Shown piece by piece: positions 52,229 through 59,550 of a DNA stretch of 64,000 bases. Source of the DNA: Nocardioides sp. T2.26MG-1 (GTDB taxonomy: Bacteria; Actinomycetota; Actinomycetes; Propionibacteriales; Nocardioidaceae); assembly GCF_950101795.1 (NCBI RefSeq), contig NZ_CATNLZ010000035.1, forward strand, positions 62,001-126,000. The letters run 5' to 3'. Under the pieces are notes generated by a model that was given only the letters and a program-made list of their open reading frames with translations, did no database searches and had not been told where the DNA came from. Made by a program: the position numbers and the translations under genes. Numbering within the stretch: position 1 is the stretch's first letter; each line of letters starts with the position of its first letter.

Positions 52229-52579
52229 CTACGTGTGGAGGTGCGCCCGCCAGTCGGCGGGGACGCGGCCGGCGGGGCCTGGCGCCGGCTGGTCCTCGGG
52301 GTGGGAGCCGGGCGCGGCGAGGGCGAGGCCCTCGAAGCCCTCCGCCGTCGTGTAGTCCCAGAACCACTCCTCGCCCGGCTCGAAGCTCTGGATCACCGGG
52401 TGGCCGGTCTCGCGGAAGTGCGCGGTCGCGTGCTGGGCCGGCGAGGTGTCGCAACACCCGATGTGCCCGCACTGGGCACAGCGGCGGAGGTGCACCCACC
52501 AGCCGCCCGCGGCGTCGCACTCCACGCACCCGGTCCCACTGGGTGGCACCGTCGGATCGATCCCCGCGCGCTCGGTCAT
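52229..52579 (-). CDS. UBP-type zinc finger protein
   Basis: A 116-residue protein formed almost wholly of a ZnF-UBP domain: CVECDAAGGWWVHLRRCAQC, GHIGCCDTSPAQHATAHFRETGHPVIQSFEPGEEWFWDYT, the regular Cys/His set that in eukaryotes binds ubiquitin C-termini. Bacterial stand-alone members are common in actinobacteria, but the function is unknown. Start MTERAGIDP at 52579. It is transcribed divergently from the acetyltransferase gene, 22 bases away. Confidence 0.88.
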   Translation of the reverse strand: MTERAGIDPTVPPSGTGCVECDAAGGWWVHLRRCAQCGHIGCCDTSPAQHATAHFRETGHPVIQSFEPGEEWFWDYTTAEGFEGLALAAPGSHPEDQPAPGPAGRVPADWRAHLHT

Positions 52580-52589
52580 CCTCCGAGAC

Positions 52590-52595
52590 TAGGGT
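52590..52595 (+). promoter_or_regulatory. Leaderless -10 (TAGGGT) of the acetyltransferase gene
   Basis: TAGGGT is followed by six bases and the GTG at 52602; the divergent neighbour starts only 22 bases away, leaving no room for a leader. Confidence 0.5.
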
Positions 52596-52601
52596 CGCGG
52601 C

Positions 52602-53312
52602 GTGCCCTGGACCAACGACTACGGCCAGCAGGTGGGCGACCCGGTGCCGGCGTGGACGACCCGGCCGGCCCCGCAGCCGGTGCTCCTCGAGGGGCGCTAC
52701 GTGCGCCTCGAGCCGCTCGCCGTCGACCACGCCGCCGACCTCCACGCAGCGCTGTGCAACCCGGGTGACGAGCCGCTGTGGACCTATCGGCCGACCGACC
52801 CGCCCGCCGACGTACCGGCCATGAAGGAGCTCGTCCGCGCCCACCTCGAGTCGCCCACCCTGGTGACGTTCGCGCTGGTGCCGAAGGGAGGTACGGCGCA
52901 GGGCATCGCGTCGTACCTGCGCATCGACCCGGCCACCGGGCAGGTCGAGATCGCCGGGGTGCTCTACTCCCGCGCGCTCCAGCGCACCCGGGCGGCGACC
53001 GAGGCGATCCACCTCGCGATGCGCCACGCGTTCGACGACCTCGGCTACCGCCGGTTCGAGTGGAAGTGCGACAGCCTGAACGAGCCGTCCCGGCGGGCCG
53101 CCATCCGGCTGGGCTTCACCTACGAGGGCCGGTTCCGCCACCACATGATCACCAAGGGGTTCAACCGCGACACCGACTGGTTCTCGGTCACCGACGCCGA
53201 GTGGCCACAGGTCAAGGCCGCCCACGAACGCTGGCTCGACCCCGCCAACTTCGCCCCCGACGGGCACCAGCTCACGGCCCTCTCCGAGCTCATCCGGAGC
53301 GGTACTCCCTGA
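52602..53312 (+). CDS. GNAT family N-acetyltransferase (RimJ/RimL-like)
   Basis: A 236-residue acetyltransferase of the RimJ/RimL type acting on protein N-termini or small amines. It shows the opening RYVRLEPLAVDHAADLHAAL, QVEIAGVLYSRALQRTRAATEAIHLAMRHAF (acetyl-CoA loop region) and YRRFEWKCDSLNEPSRRAAIRLGFTYEGRFRHHMITKG, typical of this branch. The substrate is unknown. The last four codons and the stop lie inside the first arm of a 24-bp perfect hairpin. Confidence 0.87.
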   Translation: MPWTNDYGQQVGDPVPAWTTRPAPQPVLLEGRYVRLEPLAVDHAADLHAALCNPGDEPLWTYRPTDPPADVPAMKELVRAHLESPTLVTFALVPKGGTAQGIASYLRIDPATGQVEIAGVLYSRALQRTRAATEAIHLAMRHAFDDLGYRRFEWKCDSLNEPSRRAAIRLGFTYEGRFRHHMITKGFNRDTDWFSVTDAEWPQVKAAHERWLDPANFAPDGHQLTALSELIRSGTP

Positions 53313-53363
53313 CGATCGGGCCCCTCGCCCGCCGGATTCGGGGCCCGATCGTCAGGGAGTACC
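53301..53363. repeat. 24-bp perfect inverted repeat overlapping the end of the acetyltransferase gene
   Basis: The arms 53301-53324 (starting GGTACTCCCTGACGATCGGG) and 53340-53363 are exact complements with a 15-base loop. The stop codon at 53310-53312 is inside arm 1. It probably terminates transcription, possibly in both directions. Confidence 0.8.
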
Positions 53364-53700
53364 CCACAGTCCTCACACCCCCAGTCGATCTGGCTCGATG
53401 CCTGGATCCCGACGACGCCGGCCAGGCCGGCCGCCGCGCCGACGAGTGCCCAAGGTCCGGCTGACGGCGGGAGGGATGCGCCACGGACGGGCCTCGACCT
53501 CGTCGCGGGCGGGGGAGCGGCCGGGAATGCTGGTGGTGCTCGCGGTGGATCTCCTCGGGATGCGTTCGATGACGGCACCAGGCTCGGACGCCCGGCGTCC
53601 CGGCCGTCAGGGCGGCGCGTCCCGACATCCCGGGAACCTTCCGCAGGGCCTCGTCCCCGCGTGGTGGAACGGTGTCGGTGGCCTGTGCCAAGGTTGCGGG
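53364..53700. other. Intergenic region without supported gene
   Basis: These 337 bases hold no frame with a start, ribosome binding site and family resemblance. A leftward frame with a short hydrophobic run (WALVGAAAGLAGVVGIQ) and two cysteines is open across 53290-53578 but continues antisense into the acetyltransferase gene, so I do not call it. CAAGGT at 53689-53694, six bases before the next ATG, may be a leaderless -10. Confidence 0.4.
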
Positions 53701-54117
53701 ATGGACCAGCGGATCAGCTTCGTCACCCTGGCGGTGCGCGACCTGGACGCCTGCCGGCGCTTCTACCTCGACGGTCTCGGCTGGACCGCCGCCCTGGACG
53801 TGCCCGGCGAGGTGCTGATGCTCCAGGTGGGTGAGCACGTCGTGCTGTCGCTCTGGGTCGACTCCGCGTTCGAGGCCGAGGTCGGCCCGATCGTGCGGGG
53901 TCCCGGCGTCGCCCCGATCACGCTCGCGCACAACGTCCCCACCCGCGAGGAGGTCGACGCCGTGCTCGCCACCGCGCGGGCCGCGGGCGCCGACCCGGTG
54001 CACGAGGCGGTCGAGCGCGATTGGGGCGGCTACACCGGTTACTTCGGCGACCCCGACGGCTACCGCTGGGAGGTCGCCTTCAATTCCGGACCGATCGGAC
54101 AGGTGGTGCTGCCATGA
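53701..54117 (+). CDS. VOC/glyoxalase-family protein
   Basis: A 138-residue single-module protein of the vicinal oxygen chelate superfamily: ISFVTLAVRDLDACRRFYLDGLGW, then a C-terminal half GGYTGYFGDPDGYRWEVAF with the E-V-A-F end typical of the fold. The metal-ligand glutamate near the end is present, but the N-terminal His ligand is replaced (TLAVRD), so it may be a binding or resistance-type member rather than a true glyoxalase. It overlaps the next gene by four bases, which also encodes a VOC domain. Confidence 0.85.
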   Translation: MDQRISFVTLAVRDLDACRRFYLDGLGWTAALDVPGEVLMLQVGEHVVLSLWVDSAFEAEVGPIVRGPGVAPITLAHNVPTREEVDAVLATARAAGADPVHEAVERDWGGYTGYFGDPDGYRWEVAFNSGPIGQVVLP

Positions 54118-54812
54118 GCGACCTCGGCAACAGCGAGCAGAACGACCAGACCGTGCTGAGCTACGAGCGGGTCAAGGAGGAGAAGCTCGGGCACTGGCGC
54201 TGGCTGGTCGGGGGCCTGCACGCGCGGTTCGCCACCGGCGACTTCAAGACCGGGCTCGCCCTCGTCGACGAGATCGGCGCCGCGGCCGAGGCGGCGGGCC
54301 ACCACCCCGACCTCGACCTGCGCTACTCCTTCCTCGCGGTCAGGCTGGTCAGCCACGACGCCGGTGGCGTCACCGGGCGCGACCTGCGGCTGGCCGCGCG
54401 CATCAGCGAGCTGGCCGCCCGGGCCGGCGTCCGCGCGGCACCCGAGGACCTCCAGGTGCTCGAGCTCGGGCTCGACACCGCCGACCACACCCGGATCGTG
54501 CCGTTCTGGCGCGCGCTCCTCGGCTACGACGACAGCCCGGTCCACGGCGACAAGGAGGTCGTCGACGCCGGGGGTCGACAGATCACCCTGTGGTTCCAGG
54601 AGACCCAGCCGCACGAGACCCCGCGCCAGCGCTTCCACGTCGACGTCGTCGTCCCGATCGAGCAGGCCCGCGCCCGCATCGACGCGGCCCTCGAGGCGGG
54701 GGGCACGCTGGTGACCGACGAGCACGCGCCCGCGTTCTGGGTGCTGGCCGACGCCGACGGCAACCACGCCTGCGTCTGCACGCCGGAGGCGCGCTCGAAG
54801 CAGGGCAGCTGA
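54114..54812 (+). CDS. Pterin-4a-carbinolamine dehydratase / VOC domain fusion protein
   Basis: A 232-residue two-domain protein. Residues about 25-105 match pterin-4a-carbinolamine dehydratase (PCD/DCoH): AAEAAGHHPDLDLRYSFLAVRLVSHDAGGVTGRDLRLAARI carries the HH...H active-site pattern in parts HHPDLDLRY and VSHDAGG. Residues about 110-225 form a VOC/glyoxalase domain (LQVLELGLDTADHTRIVPFWRALLGY, HVDVVVPIEQARARI, FWVLADADGNHACVC). Such fusions occur in actinobacteria and are usually annotated simply as VOC family; the joint role is unknown. It is coupled to the preceding VOC gene by an ATGA overlap. Confidence 0.82.
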   Translation: MSDLGNSEQNDQTVLSYERVKEEKLGHWRWLVGGLHARFATGDFKTGLALVDEIGAAAEAAGHHPDLDLRYSFLAVRLVSHDAGGVTGRDLRLAARISELAARAGVRAAPEDLQVLELGLDTADHTRIVPFWRALLGYDDSPVHGDKEVVDAGGRQITLWFQETQPHETPRQRFHVDVVVPIEQARARIDAALEAGGTLVTDEHAPAFWVLADADGNHACVCTPEARSKQGS

Positions 54813-54885
54813 CCGGATGCCGGGACCACTGTCCCGGATGCTGGGACGCCTGTCACACTCGGATGCGGGCGGCAGGCCCTGCGGC

Positions 54886-54891
54886 TACGGT
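54886..54891 (+). promoter_or_regulatory. Leaderless -10 (TACGGT) of the ilvBNC leader peptide
   Basis: TACGGT is followed by six bases and the leader-peptide ATG at 54898, so the transcript probably begins at the leader peptide start codon. Confidence 0.55.
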
Positions 54892-54897
54892 TGGCCC

Positions 54898-54939
54898 ATG
54901 CGCATGGACATCCTTGTACGCACGCGACGTGTGAGCTGA
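54898..54939 (+). CDS. ilvB leader peptide (transcription attenuation)
   Basis: A 13-codon open frame encoding MRMDILVRTRRVS, followed by a stop at 54937-54939. The consecutive Ile-Leu-Val codons are the three amino acids made by the downstream ilvBNC pathway, and the Leu and Val codons are CTT and GTA, rare in this G/C-ending genome. It lies 28 bases before a hairpin with a T-run and about 150 bases before ilvB. Equivalent peptides are known before actinobacterial ilvB genes, where ribosome stalling during amino-acid shortage prevents terminator formation. There is no ribosome binding site; the -10 upstream suggests leaderless translation. Confidence 0.85.
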   Translation: MRMDILVRTRRVS

Positions 54940-54966
54940 GTCGACACCGACCACAGCGCGCACGTC

Positions 54967-55001
54967 ACCCCTCGCCGCCCACCCGGGCCGAGGGGTTTTT
55001 T
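54967..55001 (+). terminator. Rho-independent attenuator of ilvBNC
   Basis: ACCCCTCG (54967-54974) pairs with CGAGGGGT (54989-54996), with further GCCC/GGGC pairing inside, and is followed by a run of six T (54996-55001), the only clear T-tract terminator in the window. It lies between the leader peptide and ilvB. Confidence 0.9.
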
Positions 55002-55046
55002 GTTGGGCAGGGCACGGCACCAGGTAGCGAGACAGGACAGACATCG

Positions 55047-56804
55047 ATGAGCGAGCAGATGACAGGCGCCCAGAGCCTGGTCAGGTCGCTGGAGGCCGCG
55101 GGCACCGAGCACATCTTCGGGATCCCGGGCGGCGCGATCCTCCCGGCGTACGACCCCCTGATGGACTCCTCGATCCGGCACATCCTCGTGCGCCACGAGC
55201 AGGGCGCCGGCCACGCCGCCCAGGGGTACGCCGCCGCCACCGGCCGGGTGGGGGTCTGCATGGCCACGTCCGGCCCTGGCGCGACCAACCTGGTCACGCC
55301 GCTGGCCGACGCGCACATGGACTCCGTGCCGATCGTCGCGATCACCGGGCAGGTCGGGGCCGCACAGATCGGCACCGACGCGTTCCAGGAGGCCGACATC
55401 CGCGGCATCACGATGCCGATCACCAAGCACAACTTCCTGGTCACCGACCCCGCAGACATCCCGCGCACGGTGGCCGAGGCGTTCCACATCGCCTCCACCG
55501 GCCGCCCCGGCCCGGTGCTGGTCGACGTCGCGAAGTCCGCGCTCCAGGCGATGACGACCTACGCCTGGCCGACCGAGCTCAACCTGCCCGGCTACCGGCC
55601 GGTGACCCGGCCGCACTCGAAGCAGATCCGCGAGGCCGCCAGGCTCATCCTCGAGTCGCGCCGCCCGGTGCTGTACGTCGGCGGCGGCACGATCCGCGCC
55701 CGCGCCTCCCGTGAGCTGCGCGTGCTGGCCGAGCTGACCGGCATGCCCGTCGTCACCACGCTGATGGCGCGCGGCGCGTTCCCCGACAGCCACCCGCAGC
55801 ACCTCGGCATGCCCGGCATGCACGGCACCGTGGCCGCGGTCATGGGGCTGCAGCGCAGCGACCTGATCATCAGCCTCGGCGCTCGCTTCGACGACCGGGT
55901 CACCGGCAACCTCGACTCGTTCGCGCCCGGGGCGCGGGTCATCCACGCCGACATCGACCCGGCCGAGATCGGCAAGAACCGCGCCGTCGACGTCCCGATC
56001 GTCGGCGACTGCCGCGAGGTGATCAGCGACCTGATCGTGGCGCTCAAGGCGGAGGCCGACGCCGGCCACACCGGCGACTACGAGGGCTGGGTCGACTTCC
56101 TCGCCGGGGTGAAGAAGAAGTACCCGCTCGGGTACGACACCCCCACCGACGGCGGACTGGCCCCGCAGTACGTGCTCGAGCGGCTCGGCGCGATCGCCGG
56201 CCCCGAGGCCATCTACTGCGCCGGCGTCGGCCAGCACCAGATGTGGGCGGCGCACTTCGTCGGCTACGAGAACCCCAACACCTGGATCAACTCCGGCGGC
56301 CTCGGCACGATGGGCTTCTCGGTGCCCGCGGCGATGGGCGCCAAGGTCGGCCGTCCCGACGCGACCGTGTGGTCGATCGACGGCGACGGCTGCTTCCAGA
56401 TGACCAACCAGGAGCTCGCGACCTGCGCGATCAACGACATCCCGATCAAGGTCGCGATCATCAACAACGAGTCGCTGGGCATGGTCCGGCAGTGGCAGAC
56501 GCTGTTCTACAACGAGCGCTACTCCAACACCGACCTGCACTCCAAGCGCATCCCCGACTTCGTCAAGCTCGCCGACGCCTACGGCTGCGTCGGCCTGGCC
56601 TGCGACAGCCCCGGGGAGGTCGACGCGACCATCCAGAAGGCGATGGAGATCAACGACCTCCCGGTCGTCGTCGACTTCCGGGTGCACCGCGACGCGATGG
56701 TGTGGCCGATGGTCGCCGCCGGCACCAGCAACGACGACATCAAGTACGCCCGGGACATGGCGCCCCGGTTCGACGACGACACCGAAGTGGACCTCCGAGC
56801 ATGA
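55047..56804 (+). CDS. ilvB: Acetolactate synthase large subunit
   Basis: IlvB is the ThDP- and FAD-dependent catalytic subunit of acetohydroxyacid synthase, which forms acetolactate or acetohydroxybutyrate. The 585-residue protein has the catalytic glutamate E51 in RHEQGAGHAAQGYA, GPGATNLVTPLADAHMDSVP, the FAD-region GARFDDRVTGNL, and the ThDP/Mg motif GDGCFQMTNQELATCAINDIPIKVAIINN in its two parts GDGCFQMT and AIINN. The start at 55047 gives MSEQMTGAQSLVRSLEAAG as in homologues; it is preceded by GACAGGACAG rather than a strong ribosome binding site. Expression is controlled by the leader-peptide attenuator upstream. Confidence 0.96.
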   Translation: MSEQMTGAQSLVRSLEAAGTEHIFGIPGGAILPAYDPLMDSSIRHILVRHEQGAGHAAQGYAAATGRVGVCMATSGPGATNLVTPLADAHMDSVPIVAITGQVGAAQIGTDAFQEADIRGITMPITKHNFLVTDPADIPRTVAEAFHIASTGRPGPVLVDVAKSALQAMTTYAWPTELNLPGYRPVTRPHSKQIREAARLILESRRPVLYVGGGTIRARASRELRVLAELTGMPVVTTLMARGAFPDSHPQHLGMPGMHGTVAAVMGLQRSDLIISLGARFDDRVTGNLDSFAPGARVIHADIDPAEIGKNRAVDVPIVGDCREVISDLIVALKAEADAGHTGDYEGWVDFLAGVKKKYPLGYDTPTDGGLAPQYVLERLGAIAGPEAIYCAGVGQHQMWAAHFVGYENPNTWINSGGLGTMGFSVPAAMGAKVGRPDATVWSIDGDGCFQMTNQELATCAINDIPIKVAIINNESLGMVRQWQTLFYNERYSNTDLHSKRIPDFVKLADAYGCVGLACDSPGEVDATIQKAMEINDLPVVVDFRVHRDAMVWPMVAAGTSNDDIKYARDMAPRFDDDTEVDLRA

Positions 56805-57358
56805 GCATGCCCTCCAACAGCCGGCACACGCTGTCCGTCCTGGTCGAGAACAAGCCCGGCGTGCTCGCCCGGATCGCCGGACTGTTCAGCCGCCGCGGCT
56901 ACAACATCGACTCCCTCGCCGTGGGCCCGACCGAGCACCCCGAGGTCTCGCGGATGACGATCGTCGTCAACGTCGAGGAGTCCCCGCTCGAGCAGGTCAC
57001 CAAGCAGCTGAACAAGCTCGTCGAGGTGATCAAGATCGTCGAGCTCGACACCTCCGCCTCGGTCAACCGCGAGCTGTTGCTGGTCAAGGTCAAGGCCGAC
57101 GTCGAGACCCGGGGCCAGGTGCTCGACACCGTGCAGCTGTTCCGTGCCAAGGTGGTCGACATCGCACCCGACGCGGTGACCATCCAGGCGGTCGGCAACG
57201 CCGCCAAGCTCTCCGACCTGCTGCGGGTGCTCGAGCCGTTCGGCATCCGCGAGCTCGTCCAGTCCGGCATGGTCGCGATCGGGCGCGGCTCCCGCTCCAT
57301 CTCCGAGCGCAACCTGCGCCCGGTCACCATCCCTGCCCCGCCTGCCGTCGGTGGTTGA
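56801..57358 (+). CDS. ilvN: Acetolactate synthase small (regulatory) subunit
   Basis: IlvN binds valine and activates and regulates IlvB. The 185-residue protein has an N-terminal ACT domain (HTLSVLVENKPGVLARIAGLFSRRGYNIDSLAVGPTEHPEVSRMT in short blocks VLVENKPGVLARIAGLF and RRGYNIDSLAVG) and the C-terminal ALS_ss domain (VNRELLLVKVKADVETRGQ, ELVQSGMVAIGRGS). Its ATG overlaps the ilvB stop (ATGA). The last two codons and the stop lie inside a palindromic repeat (57350-57388), so its C-terminal GG residues come from the repeat. Confidence 0.95.
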   Translation: MSMPSNSRHTLSVLVENKPGVLARIAGLFSRRGYNIDSLAVGPTEHPEVSRMTIVVNVEESPLEQVTKQLNKLVEVIKIVELDTSASVNRELLLVKVKADVETRGQVLDTVQLFRAKVVDIAPDAVTIQAVGNAAKLSDLLRVLEPFGIRELVQSGMVAIGRGSRSISERNLRPVTIPAPPAVGG

Positions 57359-57388
57359 GGAGGGACGAAGTCCCGTCTCGAAACCACC
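57350..57388. repeat. Palindromic repeat D between ilvN and ilvC
   Basis: An imperfect 39-base palindrome running from GGTGGTTGAGGAGGGAC to GTCCCGTCTCGAAACCACC (57368-57388) around a GAA centre. Its ends (GGTGGT, ACCACC) resemble repeat C. It overlaps the ilvN stop codon and leaves 35 bases before ilvC. Confidence 0.75.
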
Positions 57389-57423
57389 AGGACTTAGGAA
57401 ACCAACCAGAAGGAGAAGCCCCC

Positions 57424-58452
57424 GTGGCTGAGATGTTCTACGACGACGACGCCGACCTGTCCCTGATCCAGGGCAAGAACGTGGCGGTCATCGGCTACGG
57501 CAGCCAGGGCCACGCCCACGCGCTGTCGCTGCGGGACTCGGGCGTCGACGTCCGCGTCGGCCTGCAGCCCGACTCCAAGAGCCGCGCGAAGGCCGAGGCC
57601 GAGGGCCTGCGGGTCCTCACCCCCGCGGAGGCGGCCGAGGAGGCCGACGTCATCGTGATCCTCGCGCCCGACCAGCACCAGCGGAAGCTGTACGCCGAGG
57701 AGATCGAGCCGAACATCACCGAGGGCGACACCCTCGTCTTCGGCCACGGGTTCAACATCCGGTTCGGCTACATCACCCCGCCCGAGGGCGTGAACGTCTT
57801 CATGGTCGCCCCCAAGGGCCCGGGCCACCTGGTCCGCCGCGAGTACGTCGACGGCCGCGGCGTCCCGGTCCTCGTCGCCGTCGAGAAGGACCCCTCCGGC
57901 GACACCTGGGGCCTCGCGCTCTCCTACGCGAAGGCGATCGGCGGTCTGCGTGCCGGCGGCATCAAGACCACGTTCACCGAGGAGACCGAGACCGACCTGT
58001 TCGGCGAGCAGGCCGTGCTGTGCGGCGGCGCCTCGCAGCTGGTCATGTACGGCTTCGAGGTCCTCACCGAGGCCGGCTACCAGCCCGAGGTCGCCTACTT
58101 CGAGTGCCTGCACGAGCTGAAGCTGATCGTCGACCTCATGTACGAGGGCGGCATCGCCAAGCAGCGCTGGTCGGTCTCCGACACCGCGGAGTACGGCGAC
58201 TACGTCTCCGGCCCGCGGGTGATCACCCCCGAGGTGAAGAAGAACATGGAGGCCGTCCTCGCCGACATCAAGAACGGCTCGTTCGCCAAGCGCTTCATCG
58301 ACGACATGGACGCCGGCTCCCCGGAGTTCAACGAGCTGCGCAAGAAGGGCGAGCAGCACCCGATCGAGCAGACCGGCCGCGAGCTGCGCAAGCTCATGGC
58401 CTGGGTGAAGTCGCACGACTCGGACTACACCGAGGGCACCGCCACCCGCTGA
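57424..58452 (+). CDS. ilvC: Ketol-acid reductoisomerase (class I)
   Basis: IlvC isomerises and reduces acetolactate to dihydroxyisovalerate with NADPH and Mg. The 342-residue length is that of the short class I enzyme. The Rossmann motif is VIGYGSQGHAHALSLRDSG at about 22, MVAPKGPGHLVRREYVDGRG follows, and the metal-binding DLFGEQAVLCGG and YFECLHELKLIVDLMYEGG motifs lie in the helical knot. AGAAGGAG upstream supports GTG 57424. It follows ilvN after a palindromic repeat; the operon ends in repeat A copy 2. Confidence 0.96.
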   Translation: MAEMFYDDDADLSLIQGKNVAVIGYGSQGHAHALSLRDSGVDVRVGLQPDSKSRAKAEAEGLRVLTPAEAAEEADVIVILAPDQHQRKLYAEEIEPNITEGDTLVFGHGFNIRFGYITPPEGVNVFMVAPKGPGHLVRREYVDGRGVPVLVAVEKDPSGDTWGLALSYAKAIGGLRAGGIKTTFTEETETDLFGEQAVLCGGASQLVMYGFEVLTEAGYQPEVAYFECLHELKLIVDLMYEGGIAKQRWSVSDTAEYGDYVSGPRVITPEVKKNMEAVLADIKNGSFAKRFIDDMDAGSPEFNELRKKGEQHPIEQTGRELRKLMAWVKSHDSDYTEGTATR

Positions 58453-58472
58453 TCCACCTCCACGTCGACAAA

Positions 58473-58513
58473 TGACGTTGACCCGCCCGAAACTTTCGGG
58501 CGGGTCAACGTCA
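58473..58513. repeat. Palindromic repeat A, copy 2 (probable terminator)
   Basis: A perfect palindrome with 20-bp arms around one C (TGACGTTGACCCGCCCGAAA and its complement), 20 bases after the ilvC stop. Its central 35 bases are identical to those after gatB at 25355-25389. Confidence 0.85.
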
Positions 58514-58562
58514 ATTCCAGGCTCCGTGAAGGGGGCGGCGGCCTCCCGGTGCTGGATTGTCC

Positions 58563-58630
58563 GTCCTGGGCGCCGGCCGTCAGGGTCCGCTTCGCCGGCT
58601 TCGCCGCCCTTGACCGCCGACGCCCAGGAC
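58563..58630. repeat. 68-base imperfect palindrome
   Basis: GTCCTGGGCG at 58563 and CGCCCAGGAC ending at 58630 bound an element whose arms match at about 21 of 25 positions. The middle contains the tandem CGCTTCGCCGGCTTCGCCG. No gene is present in 58453-58761, which holds this element and repeat A. Confidence 0.65.
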
Positions 58631-58761
58631 AGGAAGGACGCACCTATCGGGATGCCGCCGAGGTCTGGTCACCGCGGGGCCTCGACTGACCCATCGACGA
58701 CGAGTCCGGCCGCCCGGTCAGGGCTCGGGAATGGGGCAGTCTGGTGGCTGGTTCCAGCACC

Positions 58762-59469
58762 ATGCGCATCGAGATCTGGAGTGACGTCGTCTGCCCGTGG
58801 TGCTACGTCGGCAAGCGCCGCCTGGAGAAGGCCCTGGCGGGCTTCGAGCACGCCGACGACGTCGAGGTCGTCTACCGCTCCTTCGAGCTCGACCCGACCG
58901 CTCCGAGGCACGGCCACGAGCTCTCCACCGGGGTGATCGCGCGCAAGTACGGCCGCACCGAGGACGAGATGCGCGACATGCAGCAGCAGCTGATCGACCT
59001 CGCCGCCCAGGACGGGCTGGACTTCAAGCTCTTCGAGACCGTGCACACCAACACCGTCGACGCCCACCGCGTGCTGCACCTCGCACTCGAGACCGGGGGA
59101 CCGGCACTCCAGCGCGAGCTCAAGGAGGCGCTGCTCGCGGCGTACTTCCTCCAGGCCCGCAACGTCGGCGACCACGACGTGCTCACCGAGGTGGCCGCCG
59201 CGGCGGGGCTCGACGAGGCCCGGGTGCGCGAGGTCCTCGCCGGCACCGAGTACGCCGCCGACGTGGCGGCCGACATCGCCCAGGCGCGGGCCTACGGCGC
59301 GACCGGCGTGCCGTTCTTCGTCGTCGACCGCTTGTACGGCGTCTCCGGTGCCCAGCCCGCCGCGGTGTTCTCCCAGGTGCTCGAGCAGGCGTGGACCGAG
59401 TCCCACCCCGTGCTCCAGACCGTGGGCGGCGACGCCGAGGCGTGCGGACCGGACGGCTGCGCGATCTGA
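58762..59469 (+). CDS. DsbA-family (FrnE/2-hydroxychromene isomerase-like) oxidoreductase
   Basis: A 235-residue cytosolic thioredoxin-fold protein: MRIEIWSDVVCPWCYVGKRR with the active-site CPWC at residues 11-14, a helical insertion domain (about 60-150), and the cis-proline region ATGVPFFVVDRLYGVSGAQP. This pattern defines FrnE-like proteins, implicated in oxidative-stress disulfide exchange or polyketide tailoring. The C-terminus CGPDGCAI adds a CxxxxC pair that could take part in redox exchange, as in some FrnE proteins. I chose ATG 58762; a GTG at 58744 would add six residues. Confidence 0.88.
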   Translation: MRIEIWSDVVCPWCYVGKRRLEKALAGFEHADDVEVVYRSFELDPTAPRHGHELSTGVIARKYGRTEDEMRDMQQQLIDLAAQDGLDFKLFETVHTNTVDAHRVLHLALETGGPALQRELKEALLAAYFLQARNVGDHDVLTEVAAAAGLDEARVREVLAGTEYAADVAADIAQARAYGATGVPFFVVDRLYGVSGAQPAAVFSQVLEQAWTESHPVLQTVGGDAEACGPDGCAI

Positions 59470-59507
59470 CCGGCCGGCCCCCGGTCCGCCAGGTGAAATC
59501 CGCCAAG

Positions 59508-59526
59508 CATGGTTAGGCAAACCTAA
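59508..59526 (+). promoter_or_regulatory. DtxR/IdeR-type iron box before efeUOB
   Basis: CATGGTTAGGCAAACCTAA matches the consensus TTAGGTTAGGCTAACCTAA at 15 of 19 positions and lies 12 bases before the -10 element, where a bound repressor would block polymerase. This predicts repression when iron is plentiful. Confidence 0.8.
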
Positions 59527-59537
59527 GTAGGTGCGCG

Positions 59538-59543
59538 TAGCAT
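59538..59543 (+). promoter_or_regulatory. Leaderless -10 (TAGCAT) of efeU
   Basis: TAGCAT is followed by seven bases and the GTG at 59551, the same grammar as for gatC; no ribosome binding site exists. Confidence 0.6.
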
Positions 59544-59550
59544 CTGCTGC

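Noticed and set aside
53290..53578. Leftward frame with a hydrophobic stretch and a CxxC after the acetyltransferase gene
   Set aside because: It continues antisense into the acetyltransferase gene, has no convincing start, and its reading crosses a perfect hairpin.
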